Positions 16,953 through 24,897 of a stretch of DNA of 64,000 bases are shown one piece after another. Each line of letters starts with the position of its first letter. The stretch's first letter is position 1. Origin of the DNA: Microtetraspora sp. NBRC 13810 (GTDB lineage Bacteria > Actinomycetota > Actinomycetes > Streptosporangiales > Streptosporangiaceae); contig NZ_BSRQ01000001.1 in assembly GCF_030268685.1 (NCBI RefSeq), forward strand, positions 124,001 through 188,000. Reading direction: 5' to 3'. Both the position numbers and the translations under genes were made by a program. The notes below the pieces were generated by a model, which was not told where the DNA came from, did not search any database, and worked only from the letters and a program-made list of their open reading frames with translations.

Positions 16953-18332
16953 TCAGCGGATGACGGAAGGTGACCCCGTCTGGCCGGGCTTCCAGGTGCC
17001 GCGGTCCTCGTTCAGCCAGGTGCGGCGTTCCTGCTGCTCTTCCGCCTCGCCCGCGGAGCCGCCCGGGTGCAGGAGCGGTGACATCATCGACCCGCCCGCC
17101 GCGGCCCGTTCCATCGCGGCCGCCGCGGCTACCCCGCCCGACGCGCCGTTCGGGCCGCCGGTCGCGGTGGGGACGCCCGTACCTCCGCCGTTCGGGGCCC
17201 CCGGCACGCTGTTCGGCCCGCCGCCGCCCCACAGGACGCCGGGGGCGCCGAAGGACTGCCCGTTCAGAGCCGGGCCGCCGCCGGTGGCGGGCAGGCTCGG
17301 CGCGGGCGCCGGGAGGGCGGGGGCGGCGGAGATCGTGGCGGGCACGCTCGCGACCTCGGTGCGCCACGGGTCGCCCGGGGACGCCGGGGCGTCGGGCTCG
17401 GCGCCGCCGATCACCGCCGGGGCCGTGCCGCCGTCCTGCCCGGTGCCCGGATCTCCGGAGTCGCCCCCGGTGCCGGGCTGGTCCTGGCCGCCGGGAAGCG
17501 GTTGATCGGACCCGTTCTGGGCGCCGTCCGCACCCGGGCCGCCGGAGCCGGGGGCGTCCGTGCCGCCGTCCGCACCCGGGCCGCCGGAGCCGGGACCGTC
17601 CGGACGGGAGCCGCCGGGGTCCTGCGTGCCGGAGGCGTCCGAGCCGGCGCTCCCCGGGCCGTTCGCCCCGGGGCCGGCGCCGGAGCCGGTACCGCCGGAG
17701 CCCGCGCCGGATCCGGCGCCGTCCGAACCGGACGGCCAGGGCGACGAGCCGCCACCCTCGTACGACGTGGTGGCGAAGGTCGGCCGGTCGCCGCCGTAGA
17801 AGTCGTTCCCGTTCGGGCCCTGGGCGGTCCGGTAGTCGTACGACTCCTGCGGCAGGGGCTTCGGCAGCACGTAGGAGACGGTCTGCGGCACGTAGAGCTG
17901 GTAGACCTCGGTGATCTTGTCGTTGAGGTCGCGGAAGACCCTGCGGGCCCCCTCGTCGTCCTCGGCGGTCGCGAGGTCGTTGCCCGCCTGGAAGAGGCTC
18001 TGGGCGTGCCGGCCGAGGGCGGACGACATCATGTCCATCTTGCCGGACAGCTCGGTGCCGGTGGCGTGCAGCATGCGCAGCACCTGCTGGGTCTCCGTCG
18101 CGGCGTCGCCGTCCCAGAACTCGCTCAGCGCCGACGCCTGCGCCATCAGGCCGTCGCAGAGGTCGTTGATCTTCTGGGTGGCGTGCATGTAAGCGAAGCC
18201 GGCGTCCTGCACCATGTAGGGCGCCGTGCTGTTCACCCACTGCTCGATCTGCTCACGGGTCGCGCCGCCGTCGCCCGGCTGGGGCTGGTCGCTCGGGTCG
18301 CGGATGACCAGAACTCGCTCGTCACTGCTCAC
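16953..18332 (-). CDS. WXG100-like ESX substrate with Gly/Ser/Pro-rich C-terminal half
   Basis: A 459-residue protein from GTG after GAGGAAGG. Residues 25-150 are helical with a hairpin turn LSEFWDGDAATE (residues 69-80), an FWD variant of the WXG turn. Residues about 195-320 are GSGGTGSGAGPG-type low-complexity sequence. The C-terminus reads RRTWLNEDRGTWKPGQTGSP, the same acidic/tryptophan tail as in its neighbours. It is cotranscribed with the 142-residue gene. A likely secreted effector or structural protein; no catalytic domain is recognisable. Confidence 0.7.
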   Translation of the reverse strand: MSSDERVLVIRDPSDQPQPGDGGATREQIEQWVNSTAPYMVQDAGFAYMHATQKINDLCDGLMAQASALSEFWDGDAATETQQVLRMLHATGTELSGKMDMMSSALGRHAQSLFQAGNDLATAEDDEGARRVFRDLNDKITEVYQLYVPQTVSYVLPKPLPQESYDYRTAQGPNGNDFYGGDRPTFATTSYEGGGSSPWPSGSDGAGSGAGSGGTGSGAGPGANGPGSAGSDASGTQDPGGSRPDGPGSGGPGADGGTDAPGSGGPGADGAQNGSDQPLPGGQDQPGTGGDSGDPGTGQDGGTAPAVIGGAEPDAPASPGDPWRTEVASVPATISAAPALPAPAPSLPATGGGPALNGQSFGAPGVLWGGGGPNSVPGAPNGGGTGVPTATGGPNGASGGVAAAAAMERAAAGGSMMSPLLHPGGSAGEAEEQQERRTWLNEDRGTWKPGQTGSPSVIR

Positions 18333-18348
18333 GATGGCCTTCCTCGGC

Positions 18349-18777
18349 TCACGAGTTCACGTGGCTCTTGGCGTGGGCGCGCTCGTACTCGTCCGCCTGC
18401 CGGTAGAGCTCGTTGACGACATCCTGGCAGCGGGCCGCGAGCATGCCGTAGACCGTCGAGAGTGCGTAACCCCTGTCCTCCCGGGGCCCGGAGCCCGAGC
18501 CGACGCTCTTCGCCAGGGCGCTCGGCGCCTGCCAGGTGCCGAGGTGCTGCTCGCTGAGGACGGCGTGATCCCGCAGGCTCGCCAGCGTCCCCGTGGTGTA
18601 GCCCTCCGCGGCGCCCGGGCCGTTGAGGGCGTCGACGAACTTCTGGAGCCGGCCCGCGACGTCTCTCATCCGGCCTGCGTCGAACTCCGAGGTCGCGCCC
18701 GCGCCGGTCAGGCCGGGCCAGTCGGGATCCAGCGGGACGGCCTCGCCGCCGCCGTACATCGCGTCTCTGCTGGTCAT
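18349..18777 (-). CDS. small helical ESX partner protein (DWPGL type)
   Basis: A 142-residue protein with VPLDPDWPGLTG at the start, FDAGRMRDVAGRLQKFVDAL in the middle and a C-terminal helix VNELYRQADEYERAH carrying YRQAD, a YxxxD export-signal match. It is a paralogue of the 153-residue gene and precedes the 459-residue gene by 16 bases. ATG follows a TGAGGGAG site. Confidence 0.68.
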   Translation of the reverse strand: MTSRDAMYGGGEAVPLDPDWPGLTGAGATSEFDAGRMRDVAGRLQKFVDALNGPGAAEGYTTGTLASLRDHAVLSEQHLGTWQAPSALAKSVGSGSGPREDRGYALSTVYGMLAARCQDVVNELYRQADEYERAHAKSHVNS

Positions 18778-18862
18778 GCCTCTCCCTCAGGGAGTCCCCG
18801 AAGACAGGCCATCTCGGCCATCGCGGAAACGACGACCGAGAGGGCCATGTGATCTGCGAGCC

Positions 18863-19165
18863 TTAGTGAGTGGCCCAGATCGCCTTGTTACGCGCCTCGG
18901 CCGCCCGGTAGTTCTCGTTGGCGACGCCCAGGGCCCTCGCCGCCTCGCCCAGCTGACGGCCCATCTCGGCCTCGGCCGCGTTCCACTTCACACGGTGCTG
19001 CTCAAAGAACTCAGCCGCGCCACCCTGCCATGCCTCGTCGCCCAGCACGACCTTGAGCTGGGTGATGAGGTCGTCCGTCGCCTTGTCCATGGCGGTGACG
19101 ACGTTGAGAAGCCCGATCTGGGTCTCCTCCATGGCGCCGAAATTGACCTTCACATGCTCCGACAT
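18863..19165 (-). CDS. WXG100 family protein (EsxA/EsxB type)
   Basis: A 100-residue two-helix hairpin protein with the turn EAWQGGAAEFF (W46-x-G48) and a C-terminal YRAAE, the YxxxD/E signal for ESX export. It lies 20 bases downstream of a second WXG100 gene, so the two probably form the secreted heterodimer and are the primary substrates of this locus. ATG with GAGGAG upstream. Confidence 0.92.
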   Translation of the reverse strand: MSEHVKVNFGAMEETQIGLLNVVTAMDKATDDLITQLKVVLGDEAWQGGAAEFFEQHRVKWNAAEAEMGRQLGEAARALGVANENYRAAEARNKAIWATH

Positions 19166-19185
19166 GTCAGCTCCTCAGCGACTAG

Positions 19186-19512
19186 TTAGGCGACCGGGCT
19201 GTTGATGAGCGAGTCGACGCGGTTCATGCCGGACTGGACGTCCGCCTCGGTCGCGCGGTAGACGATGACGTTGTCGCCCATGTTCTTGGCGATCGTCTCC
19301 AGGTCACGGCGCACGATCATCGCCTGCTCATCCCACTTGACCATGGCCTGCACGAACTTGGCCGAAGCCGAGCCCAGCCAGCCCGCGCTGGTCAACTCCG
19401 AGGTCAGGGTCTGGACACCCTTGCGGAGACCTTCCACATACTGCGCAGTGTCCTCAACGAGCTGCGCTCCCTGGGTAATCTGCTCCGGTTTCGCACCGAA
19501 GAACTCAGTCAC
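19186..19512 (-). CDS. WXG100 family protein (EsxA/EsxB type)
   Basis: A 108-residue protein with the WXG turn SAGWLGSASAKF (W45-x-G47) and C-terminal VYRATEADV, a YxxxE match. It opens the leftward ESX operon and is followed by its partner after 20 bases. GTG start with a strong GGAGGTGG site. The pair is the likely dimeric substrate that engages the last ATPase domain of EccC. Confidence 0.92.
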   Translation of the reverse strand: MTEFFGAKPEQITQGAQLVEDTAQYVEGLRKGVQTLTSELTSAGWLGSASAKFVQAMVKWDEQAMIVRRDLETIAKNMGDNVIVYRATEADVQSGMNRVDSLINSPVA

Positions 19513-19881
19513 GGGCCACCTCCGTTACGTAGGCCATGCTTCCTGTGCCGTAGCACTGCGCCTGACGCCACCTACGTGGCCATGACGCCGTCCAAGTGGA
19601 CAGAACGGCAGTAGTACCACATACGTGTGCAGATATCACAGTAGCTAGCTACGGCAACATACCTAACAAGTATGTATCACGAAGAGCTAACGCTTGTCCG
19701 ACCAATCGGAAAACATGCAGGTAGGCGGCTTATACTTCGCCCGTCTTCAGTCGCGATGTGTACGCTCAGCGACCGGTGTCCCGCTCCGTGTGGAAATAAT
19801 GTGGTTCCTCCCTTACTAGGGTAGATCATCGCAGTTGGACTACCCTGTCGTCACGAAAAGCGGGGGGACGGAGGCCCGGTT
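19513..19881. promoter_or_regulatory. divergent ESX regulatory region with three palindromes
   Basis: This 369-base gap separates the esx operon (left) from the 610-residue gene (right) and is much richer in A and T than the coding DNA. It contains the perfect 12-base palindrome GTAGCTAGCTAC (19641-19652), ACATAC/GTATGT with a seven-base spacer (19657-19675), and AGGGTAG/CTACCCT (19818-19846) about 35 bases before the rightward start. They look like regulator-binding sites or transcript hairpins; no regulator can be named. No coding frame is supported. Confidence 0.55.
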
Positions 19882-21714
19882 TTGGCCGAGCGACCGAGCA
19901 TCGACGAACTGCTCAACTGGGGCGGGACCCCCTCGGGCGGCAGCGTGGAGCTGAACGCCATCGACTACGGCGCCCTTGGCCTCGGCAGCATGGACGAGGG
20001 ACGCGCTGTCACGCCCAACGGCCAGGACACCTCCCTGGCAGCGGCCGACCCGAATCCCGCCGTACCCCCAGACCCTGCCTCGACGGCGGCCCCCGGAACG
20101 CCCGCCGGCGCGGATGCCGGGGGGCGCGGGACCGACACCGGCCCCGGGCAGGGTGCGGACTCCGGACCGGGAACCGGCACCGGTGGAACCGGGCCCAACG
20201 CGGGCGGCACCGACTCCGGCCGAGCCGACGCGGGCGGCACCGACTCGGGTGGGGCCGACTCGGGTGGGGCCGACTCGGGTGGGGCCGACCAGCCCACCGA
20301 GATCGCGGACCTCTCGGACGGCACGCCGGGCTGGATCGACCCGACGGCCGCCAAGGGCGATCCCCCGTGGAACGACGCCAACGGCGACCACCAGGACGAC
20401 GGCGACACCTCCGCCGGTACGGACCTTTCGGGCGGCCAGGACACCTCGGGTGGCCAGGACGCCTCCGGCGGGCAGGACGGCGGGGGTACCGACCAGCCGG
20501 ACACCGACCAGGGCGGCATCCCCCTCGAAACCACGTCGCCCACCCCCGTCGAGCCCGGCCAGCAGGACCCGCCGGCCGACCCCGCCCCCCAGCAACCGGC
20601 CCCCGAACAACCCCAGCCCCAGCAACCGGACCCGGCCCCCGAACAGCCCCAGCAGCCTCCGGCCGACGATCCGGACGACGACACCGACCCGCCGAACGAC
20701 CCCGGCGACAACCCCGGCAGTCCCGGCGGCAACCCCGACGACCCGGCAGACCCCGCAGATCCGGCAGACCCCGCAGATCCGGCGGACCCGGCGGACCCGG
20801 CGGATCCAGCGGACCCCGACGACCCCGACGACCCCGACGACCCCGACACAAACGATCCGGGTGACTCGGGTGACCCCGGCGACCCGTCGGTCCCGGAGGA
20901 TCCCGAAGATCCGGAAACGCCCGGAGACCCGGGAAGCGAGGATCCCGAAGCCGGAGACCCGGGAACCGAGGATCCCGGAACCGGCGACCCGGGGACCGGC
21001 GACCCAGAGACCGAAGATCCCGATGCGGAGGATCCCGGTGTACCCGGCGACCCCGGCATGCCCGGAGGTGCCGACGATCCCGAGGCCGAAGATCCCGGAG
21101 CCGAGGATCCCGGCGCCGAGGACCCGGCAGGGGCGGGTGGTGCCGGGATGCCCGGTGCCCCCGGAGCCGAGGACCCGGACAAGGCCGGGGACAAGAAGGA
21201 CGACGCCGACAAAGCCGAAGACGAGGCCGGTGCCGGCGGGGGTGGCGGGATACCGTCGGGAGGAGGCGGCCCCGGCGCGGGAGGTCCCGGCGCGGGCGGC
21301 GCGGACGACAAGGGCAAGGGAGACGGCACGGGCTCCGGCGGGGGCGGCGGGGGCGGCGGTGACCGGCAGAAGCCTCTCACCCGGGAGCAGACGCTCGCGG
21401 CGGGGCAGGTGGCCGGCGGCTGGCGCAACGCGGACTGGAAGGCGATGACCGATCTCGGCAAGAAGGTCGAGTCGGGCGCCGGTGACGCGGTGGACCGGGC
21501 GCAGAACGCGACCCAGCACATCGACGTGGGATTCCCCGGCTTCGGAGTCATCGGCCTCGCGTCGTTCGGCCCCGCGCACCGGGCCGCCCGCGACCAGGCG
21601 GTCCAGTACCTCCATGCCGCCCGGGCCTCCCTCGCGGCCTGGGACAGGCAGTTGAACCAAGGGGCGAAGGTCGTGCGGGCGGCCGACGAGGCCAGCACCC
21701 CCAAGCCGAACTGA
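19882..21714 (+). CDS. acidic repeat-rich ESX substrate-like protein
   Basis: A 610-residue protein from TTG after a GGGGGACGGAGG site. A short N-terminus (ERPSIDELLNWGGTPSGG) precedes a very acidic Asp/Pro/Gly/Gln-rich region of about 350 residues, including a run of DPA units and then DPG/EDP units. The last 110 residues form a helical domain with HIDVGFPGFGVIGLASFGPA, homologous to the N-terminal domain of the 418-residue protein, so the shared domain has swapped ends. The tail lacks the tyrosine of the YxxxE motif (KVVRAADE). Paired with the frameshifted gene downstream. Probably a secreted, extended surface protein. Confidence 0.68.
   Translation: MAERPSIDELLNWGGTPSGGSVELNAIDYGALGLGSMDEGRAVTPNGQDTSLAAADPNPAVPPDPASTAAPGTPAGADAGGRGTDTGPGQGADSGPGTGTGGTGPNAGGTDSGRADAGGTDSGGADSGGADSGGADQPTEIADLSDGTPGWIDPTAAKGDPPWNDANGDHQDDGDTSAGTDLSGGQDTSGGQDASGGQDGGGTDQPDTDQGGIPLETTSPTPVEPGQQDPPADPAPQQPAPEQPQPQQPDPAPEQPQQPPADDPDDDTDPPNDPGDNPGSPGGNPDDPADPADPADPADPADPADPADPADPDDPDDPDDPDTNDPGDSGDPGDPSVPEDPEDPETPGDPGSEDPEAGDPGTEDPGTGDPGTGDPETEDPDAEDPGVPGDPGMPGGADDPEAEDPGAEDPGAEDPAGAGGAGMPGAPGAEDPDKAGDKKDDADKAEDEAGAGGGGGIPSGGGGPGAGGPGAGGADDKGKGDGTGSGGGGGGGGDRQKPLTREQTLAAGQVAGGWRNADWKAMTDLGKKVESGAGDAVDRAQNATQHIDVGFPGFGVIGLASFGPAHRAARDQAVQYLHAARASLAAWDRQLNQGAKVVRAADEASTPKPN
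20740..20840 (+). repeat. tandem Asp-Pro-Ala / Asp-Asp-Pro coding repeat
   Basis: A 9-base unit encoding DPA repeats about seven times and grades into DDP units, forming a highly acidic extended segment. Confidence 0.75.
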
Positions 21715-21730
21715 AAGGGCTGAACCTGAC

Positions 21731-22482
21731 ATGCACGCCTATGACACGGGAACGTCCCTTTACACCGCCGCGATGGCGACGACCACGTCCGCCGGCGCGC
21801 TCCCCCGGTCACACCGTGGATCTCCGTCTCCACCCGGTTCGCGTTCACGTTGCTCGGCGTCCTGTTCTCCAGCCCGAGCGACATCCGGACCGCCGCGGAG
21901 TCCTCGCGCGCCCTGAACGAGATGCTCGACGAGGTCGCCGTCTTCGTCCAGGAGATCGAGAAGCTGCCGGAGAGCTTCTGGAGGGAGCTGGGCCGCACCG
22001 AGTTCGCCGCCGTGGCCAAGAAGTTCACCTCCGAGCTCGGCGACAACAAGCGCATCAACGACGCCATGGGCGGCGCCCTCGACTGCCTGGCGCTGCTCTC
22101 CTTCGTCGCCGCCATCGTCGGCGTCATCGGCGCGGGCGTCCTGCTGAAGTGCGCGATCGGGGCCATGTCGGCGGCGGTGGTGCCCGGAGGGGCCATACCG
22201 GCGGCCACCTTCAAGTCCGTGGTCACCGAGGCGTTCCGGGGAACCCTGAAAACGATCACCGGGAAGAACGTGAAGAGCTTCGCCATGGCCGCCGGTATCG
22301 TCACCACCGGCGGCATGCTGCTGGCACAGCTCCTCAAGGGACGGCTCGACGACTCGGCGTCGCCGACCGGCGAGAGGGTCCCCGACTTCAAGCAGGTGCT
22401 CATCGGCAATCTGCCGACCGGTGACGACAAGGGCTCCTTCTACGGCCAGGAGACCGACCGGGCGAAGGAGGAGAAGGCTTAG
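21731..22482 (+). pseudogene. ESX-associated membrane protein broken by a one-base frameshift
   Basis: The reading frame from ATG 21731 gives MHAYDTGTSLYTAAMATTTS and SAGALP, then leaves the coding pattern at the C5 run 21802-21806. Coding resumes one frame over as TPWISVSTRFAFTLLGVLF and runs to the stop at 22482. Adding one C to that run restores a continuous chain of about 250 residues whose start matches the paralogue at 12865-13665. The second frame alone could begin only at TTG 21850, inside a hydrophobic segment. Hydrophobic helices lie in the second half (LALLSFVAAIVGVIGAGVLL). Sequencing error, true loss or programmed slippage are all possible. Confidence 0.65.
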
Positions 22483-22922
22483 AGGTCGAGGCGGCGGCGG
22501 ATGCGGTCGAGCTCGCCCATCACGTCCTCGAAGGTGCGGTTGTAGGCCGCCTCCGCCTCCTTGATCTGGCCCAGCGCCGCCTCCGGGTCGTTGACGAGCT
22601 TCATCGGGTTGTCCTCCTCGCCGTAGACGTCGCCCATGAGCTCGTTGATCTGGCGTTGCAGATCCTCGGTCGCCTCCTGGATCACCTGCTTGATCTTCTC
22701 GGCGAGCTCTCCGGAGCTGAGCCGCATCGCCTTGGCGTGCAGGGTGAGGTCGCGCAGCCCGCCTCCGGCGTACTCGACGCTGACCAGCCCGTCCTCGTCC
22801 TCGGCGCGGCCGACGAGCCCGGCGAGGCTCTGCTGGACCTCCTCGGCCTTGGCGAACTGGACCTCCGCCCCGCGGAGCAGTTTGTCGATGTCGATGTTCG
22901 CGAAGTCCCCGAACTCCCTCAC
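22479..22922 (-). CDS. YbaB/EspL-like ESX accessory protein
   Basis: A 147-residue protein with a YbaB/EbfC-type core: AEEVQQSLAGLVGRAEDEDG, then VSVEYAGGGLRDLTLHAKAM and a helix ELAEKIKQVIQEATEDLQRQ. ESX-1 EspL of mycobacteria has this fold and stabilises secretion partners, so a chaperone-like role is inferred rather than DNA binding. I prefer GTG at 22922 because AAGGG lies nine bases upstream; ATG at 22931 abuts that site. The gene converges on, and overlaps by four bases, the end of the frameshifted gene. Confidence 0.75.
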   Translation of the reverse strand: MREFGDFANIDIDKLLRGAEVQFAKAEEVQQSLAGLVGRAEDEDGLVSVEYAGGGLRDLTLHAKAMRLSSGELAEKIKQVIQEATEDLQRQINELMGDVYGEEDNPMKLVNDPEAALGQIKEAEAAYNRTFEDVMGELDRIRRRLDL

Positions 22923-23077
22923 CGGCCACATCCCTTCACACGAACATCATTAGGACACATGCGTAGCAAGCTAGCCCTAGGCGCATACCACCGCAACGCG
23001 GGTGATCACCGGCGATCCGGATTCGTTCGCGGCGTGAACCGGTTCCGATCGCTCAGTGTCCTGCACCTGAAGCCCCA

Positions 23078-23119
23078 GTGAATGAATGTCTACACCTCGA
23101 CAAATGTCCATTCATGCAC
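23078..23119. promoter_or_regulatory. inverted repeat upstream of the 259-residue ESX gene
   Basis: GTGAATGAATG (23078-23088) and CATTCATGCAC (23109-23119) are inverted copies with one mismatch, centres 31 bases apart, in the divergent gap between the YbaB-like gene and the 259-residue gene. A dimeric regulator site or a transcript hairpin is possible. Confidence 0.45.
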
Positions 23120-23155
23120 GCCAAAGCCCCATTTGAGGGTGATAAGTAGGATCGC

Positions 23156-23935
23156 GTGCCCGATCCCGTGCCGTCGTCCACGACGCAGACACCGACACCC
23201 GGCGGCTCGCCCACCGCGGGACCGAGCCCGTCCCCCTCCGGCTCGGGGACCCCCGAACCGAGCGGGTCGCCCACCCCGCCGCCGAGCGGCTCCCCGACCC
23301 CGGGCGGCTCCCCCACCCCGGGGGATCCCGGCTCACCGACGCCGGGCGGCTCGCCCTCGCCGGGAGGGTCCGGATCACCGACGCCAGGAGGCTCGCCCTC
23401 CCCTTCGCCCTCGCCTGCCCCGACCGGCACGCCGGGCGGCCCCCCGCCCCATGCACCGGCCCCCCCGATCCTGAGCCCGTGCCCGCACGCCCCGAGGTGC
23501 CCGCCGCCCGGCCCGTGCCTGCCCTTCGCCACCCCGGCCCCGTCGGCTCCGCACCGCCCCGCGCCCTCCTCCCCGGCCCCCGCACCGGCGCCGGGGTCGG
23601 CGGGACCGTCCGGCTATCAGGTCCACACGGACAAGCTGAGGATGTACGGCGGCGTGCTGGACGACTCGGCCACCGCCCTGCACGCGCTGAAGGGCTCCAG
23701 CCCGGAGTTCGAGGGCTGGAACCTCGCTCCGGTGGGCGGCATCCCCCTGGTCGGCCTCCCCTACGTCAACCGGCTCAACTCCGTCAGCCGGACCTGGGGG
23801 GACAGCGCGGCCATCCTCGGCGACTCGCTGCGGTCCGACGGCGGGACCATGGTCAGGGCGGCTGAGAACTACGACGCGAGCGAGATCGCCAACATGACCG
23901 GCGTCAGCCGTCTGCAGCCCTTGAAAGGAGCGTGA
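23156..23935 (+). CDS. EspC-like ESX protein with Pro/Gly/Ser-rich N-terminal repeats
   Basis: A 259-residue protein. Residues 1-155 are GSPTPGG-type repeats. The C-terminal 100 residues (SGYQVHTDKLRMYGGVLDDS, then FEGWNLAPVGGIPLVGLPYV, then RAAENYDASE) fit the helical EspC/PF10824-like type VII target domain, with YDASE as the YxxxE signal. The GTG start has a weak TAGGA site, and the stop overlaps the next start by one base. It forms a module with the 320-residue gene downstream. No signal peptide is seen. Confidence 0.68.
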   Translation: MPDPVPSSTTQTPTPGGSPTAGPSPSPSGSGTPEPSGSPTPPPSGSPTPGGSPTPGDPGSPTPGGSPSPGGSGSPTPGGSPSPSPSPAPTGTPGGPPPHAPAPPILSPCPHAPRCPPPGPCLPFATPAPSAPHRPAPSSPAPAPAPGSAGPSGYQVHTDKLRMYGGVLDDSATALHALKGSSPEFEGWNLAPVGGIPLVGLPYVNRLNSVSRTWGDSAAILGDSLRSDGGTMVRAAENYDASEIANMTGVSRLQPLKGA

Positions 23936-24897
23936 TGGCGAACTCCGGCGCGGGGCCGTACGAGCCCGATGCGTCCAGGTACCAGGTATGGCAGAACGGG
24001 AGGCCGGTCCCCCCACCGCCCGGCGGCTGGACCGGCGGCCCGCCGGGCAACGCGGGCGGGCCGGGCGGCGGCTCACCGGGCGGCCAGGTCGGCAACCCCC
24101 GGGTGGCGGGCGGCGCGCCCGGACGGGCCGCGCCGCCGCCTCCCGGCGCCCGGCCCGACCCGGGGTTCTTCAAGCAGTTCTTCCAGGCGTTGAACGGGCC
24201 GCGGATGCAGATCCGCGGCGCCCTCGGCCTGTCCGGGATGGCGGTCGTGCTCGCGCTTGACGTGCTGGCCACGCTGAACGTCGGCAACCCGTGGCTGTTC
24301 ATCGCCCGGCGGGACACCTGGAAGGAGCTGTCCGGCGCGGTCGCGGGCAACAGCAACGACGTGTGGATGACCTGGTTCAACGACGTCAATCCGCACTGGA
24401 CCGGCCACGCCGCCCAGCAGACCGGCTATCACGTAAGATTCGTGCAGGACAAGCTTTTCCCCCAGCTCAGCTCGGTCGCCCGCGACATGAGCGACACGAT
24501 GAACCATCTGCGCAAGGAGGTCGTGGACTACGACCTGTGGATCTTCACGGTCTACGCCGCGACCGCCCCGATCCTCTCGGCGCTGGCGAAGATGCGGGCC
24601 CACCCCATGGGCATGGCCGCGTTCATCGCGGAGGCGGGCGCGTTCGGGGGCTTCGTGGGCAAGCTCATCAAGGAGTTCGCCGACGTGTACAACGCCTATG
24701 AAGGCGACCTCAACAAGCTGGAGATGAAGCTGTACGAGCTGCGGGCCTCCTTCTACCGGGGCGGCGATCCGGCGCGGGGGCCGCGCAATCTCGACCTGGA
24801 TCCCGAGTTGGCGGAACGTTCCACGATCCGCGACTACTGGGTGCCGGCGCCGAATGCCGCGCCCGCGACCGGCCCCTCCGCCGGGGACCACATGTGA
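23935..24897 (+). CDS. ESX-associated membrane/helical protein
   Basis: A 320-residue protein from ATG after AAAGGAG. The first 75 residues are Pro/Gly-rich. A membrane segment follows (LGLSGMAVVLALDVLATLNV), then a helical WXG-like region (WFNDVNPHWTGHAAQQTGY) and further hydrophobic stretches (LWIFTVYAATAPILSAL; MAAFIAEAGAFGGFVGKLI). It resembles the large chains of the other modules in size and position but I cannot assign a domain with certainty. Its stop overlaps the next start in ATGTGA. Confidence 0.62.
   Translation: MANSGAGPYEPDASRYQVWQNGRPVPPPPGGWTGGPPGNAGGPGGGSPGGQVGNPRVAGGAPGRAAPPPPGARPDPGFFKQFFQALNGPRMQIRGALGLSGMAVVLALDVLATLNVGNPWLFIARRDTWKELSGAVAGNSNDVWMTWFNDVNPHWTGHAAQQTGYHVRFVQDKLFPQLSSVARDMSDTMNHLRKEVVDYDLWIFTVYAATAPILSALAKMRAHPMGMAAFIAEAGAFGGFVGKLIKEFADVYNAYEGDLNKLEMKLYELRASFYRGGDPARGPRNLDLDPELAERSTIRDYWVPAPNAAPATGPSAGDHM

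Noticed and set aside
19840..22430. Long minus-strand frames with Gly/Val- or Ser/Gly-rich products opposite the 610-residue gene
   Set aside because: Antisense reading of the DPA/DPG repeats gives an apparent low-complexity protein; no ribosome site and poor context.
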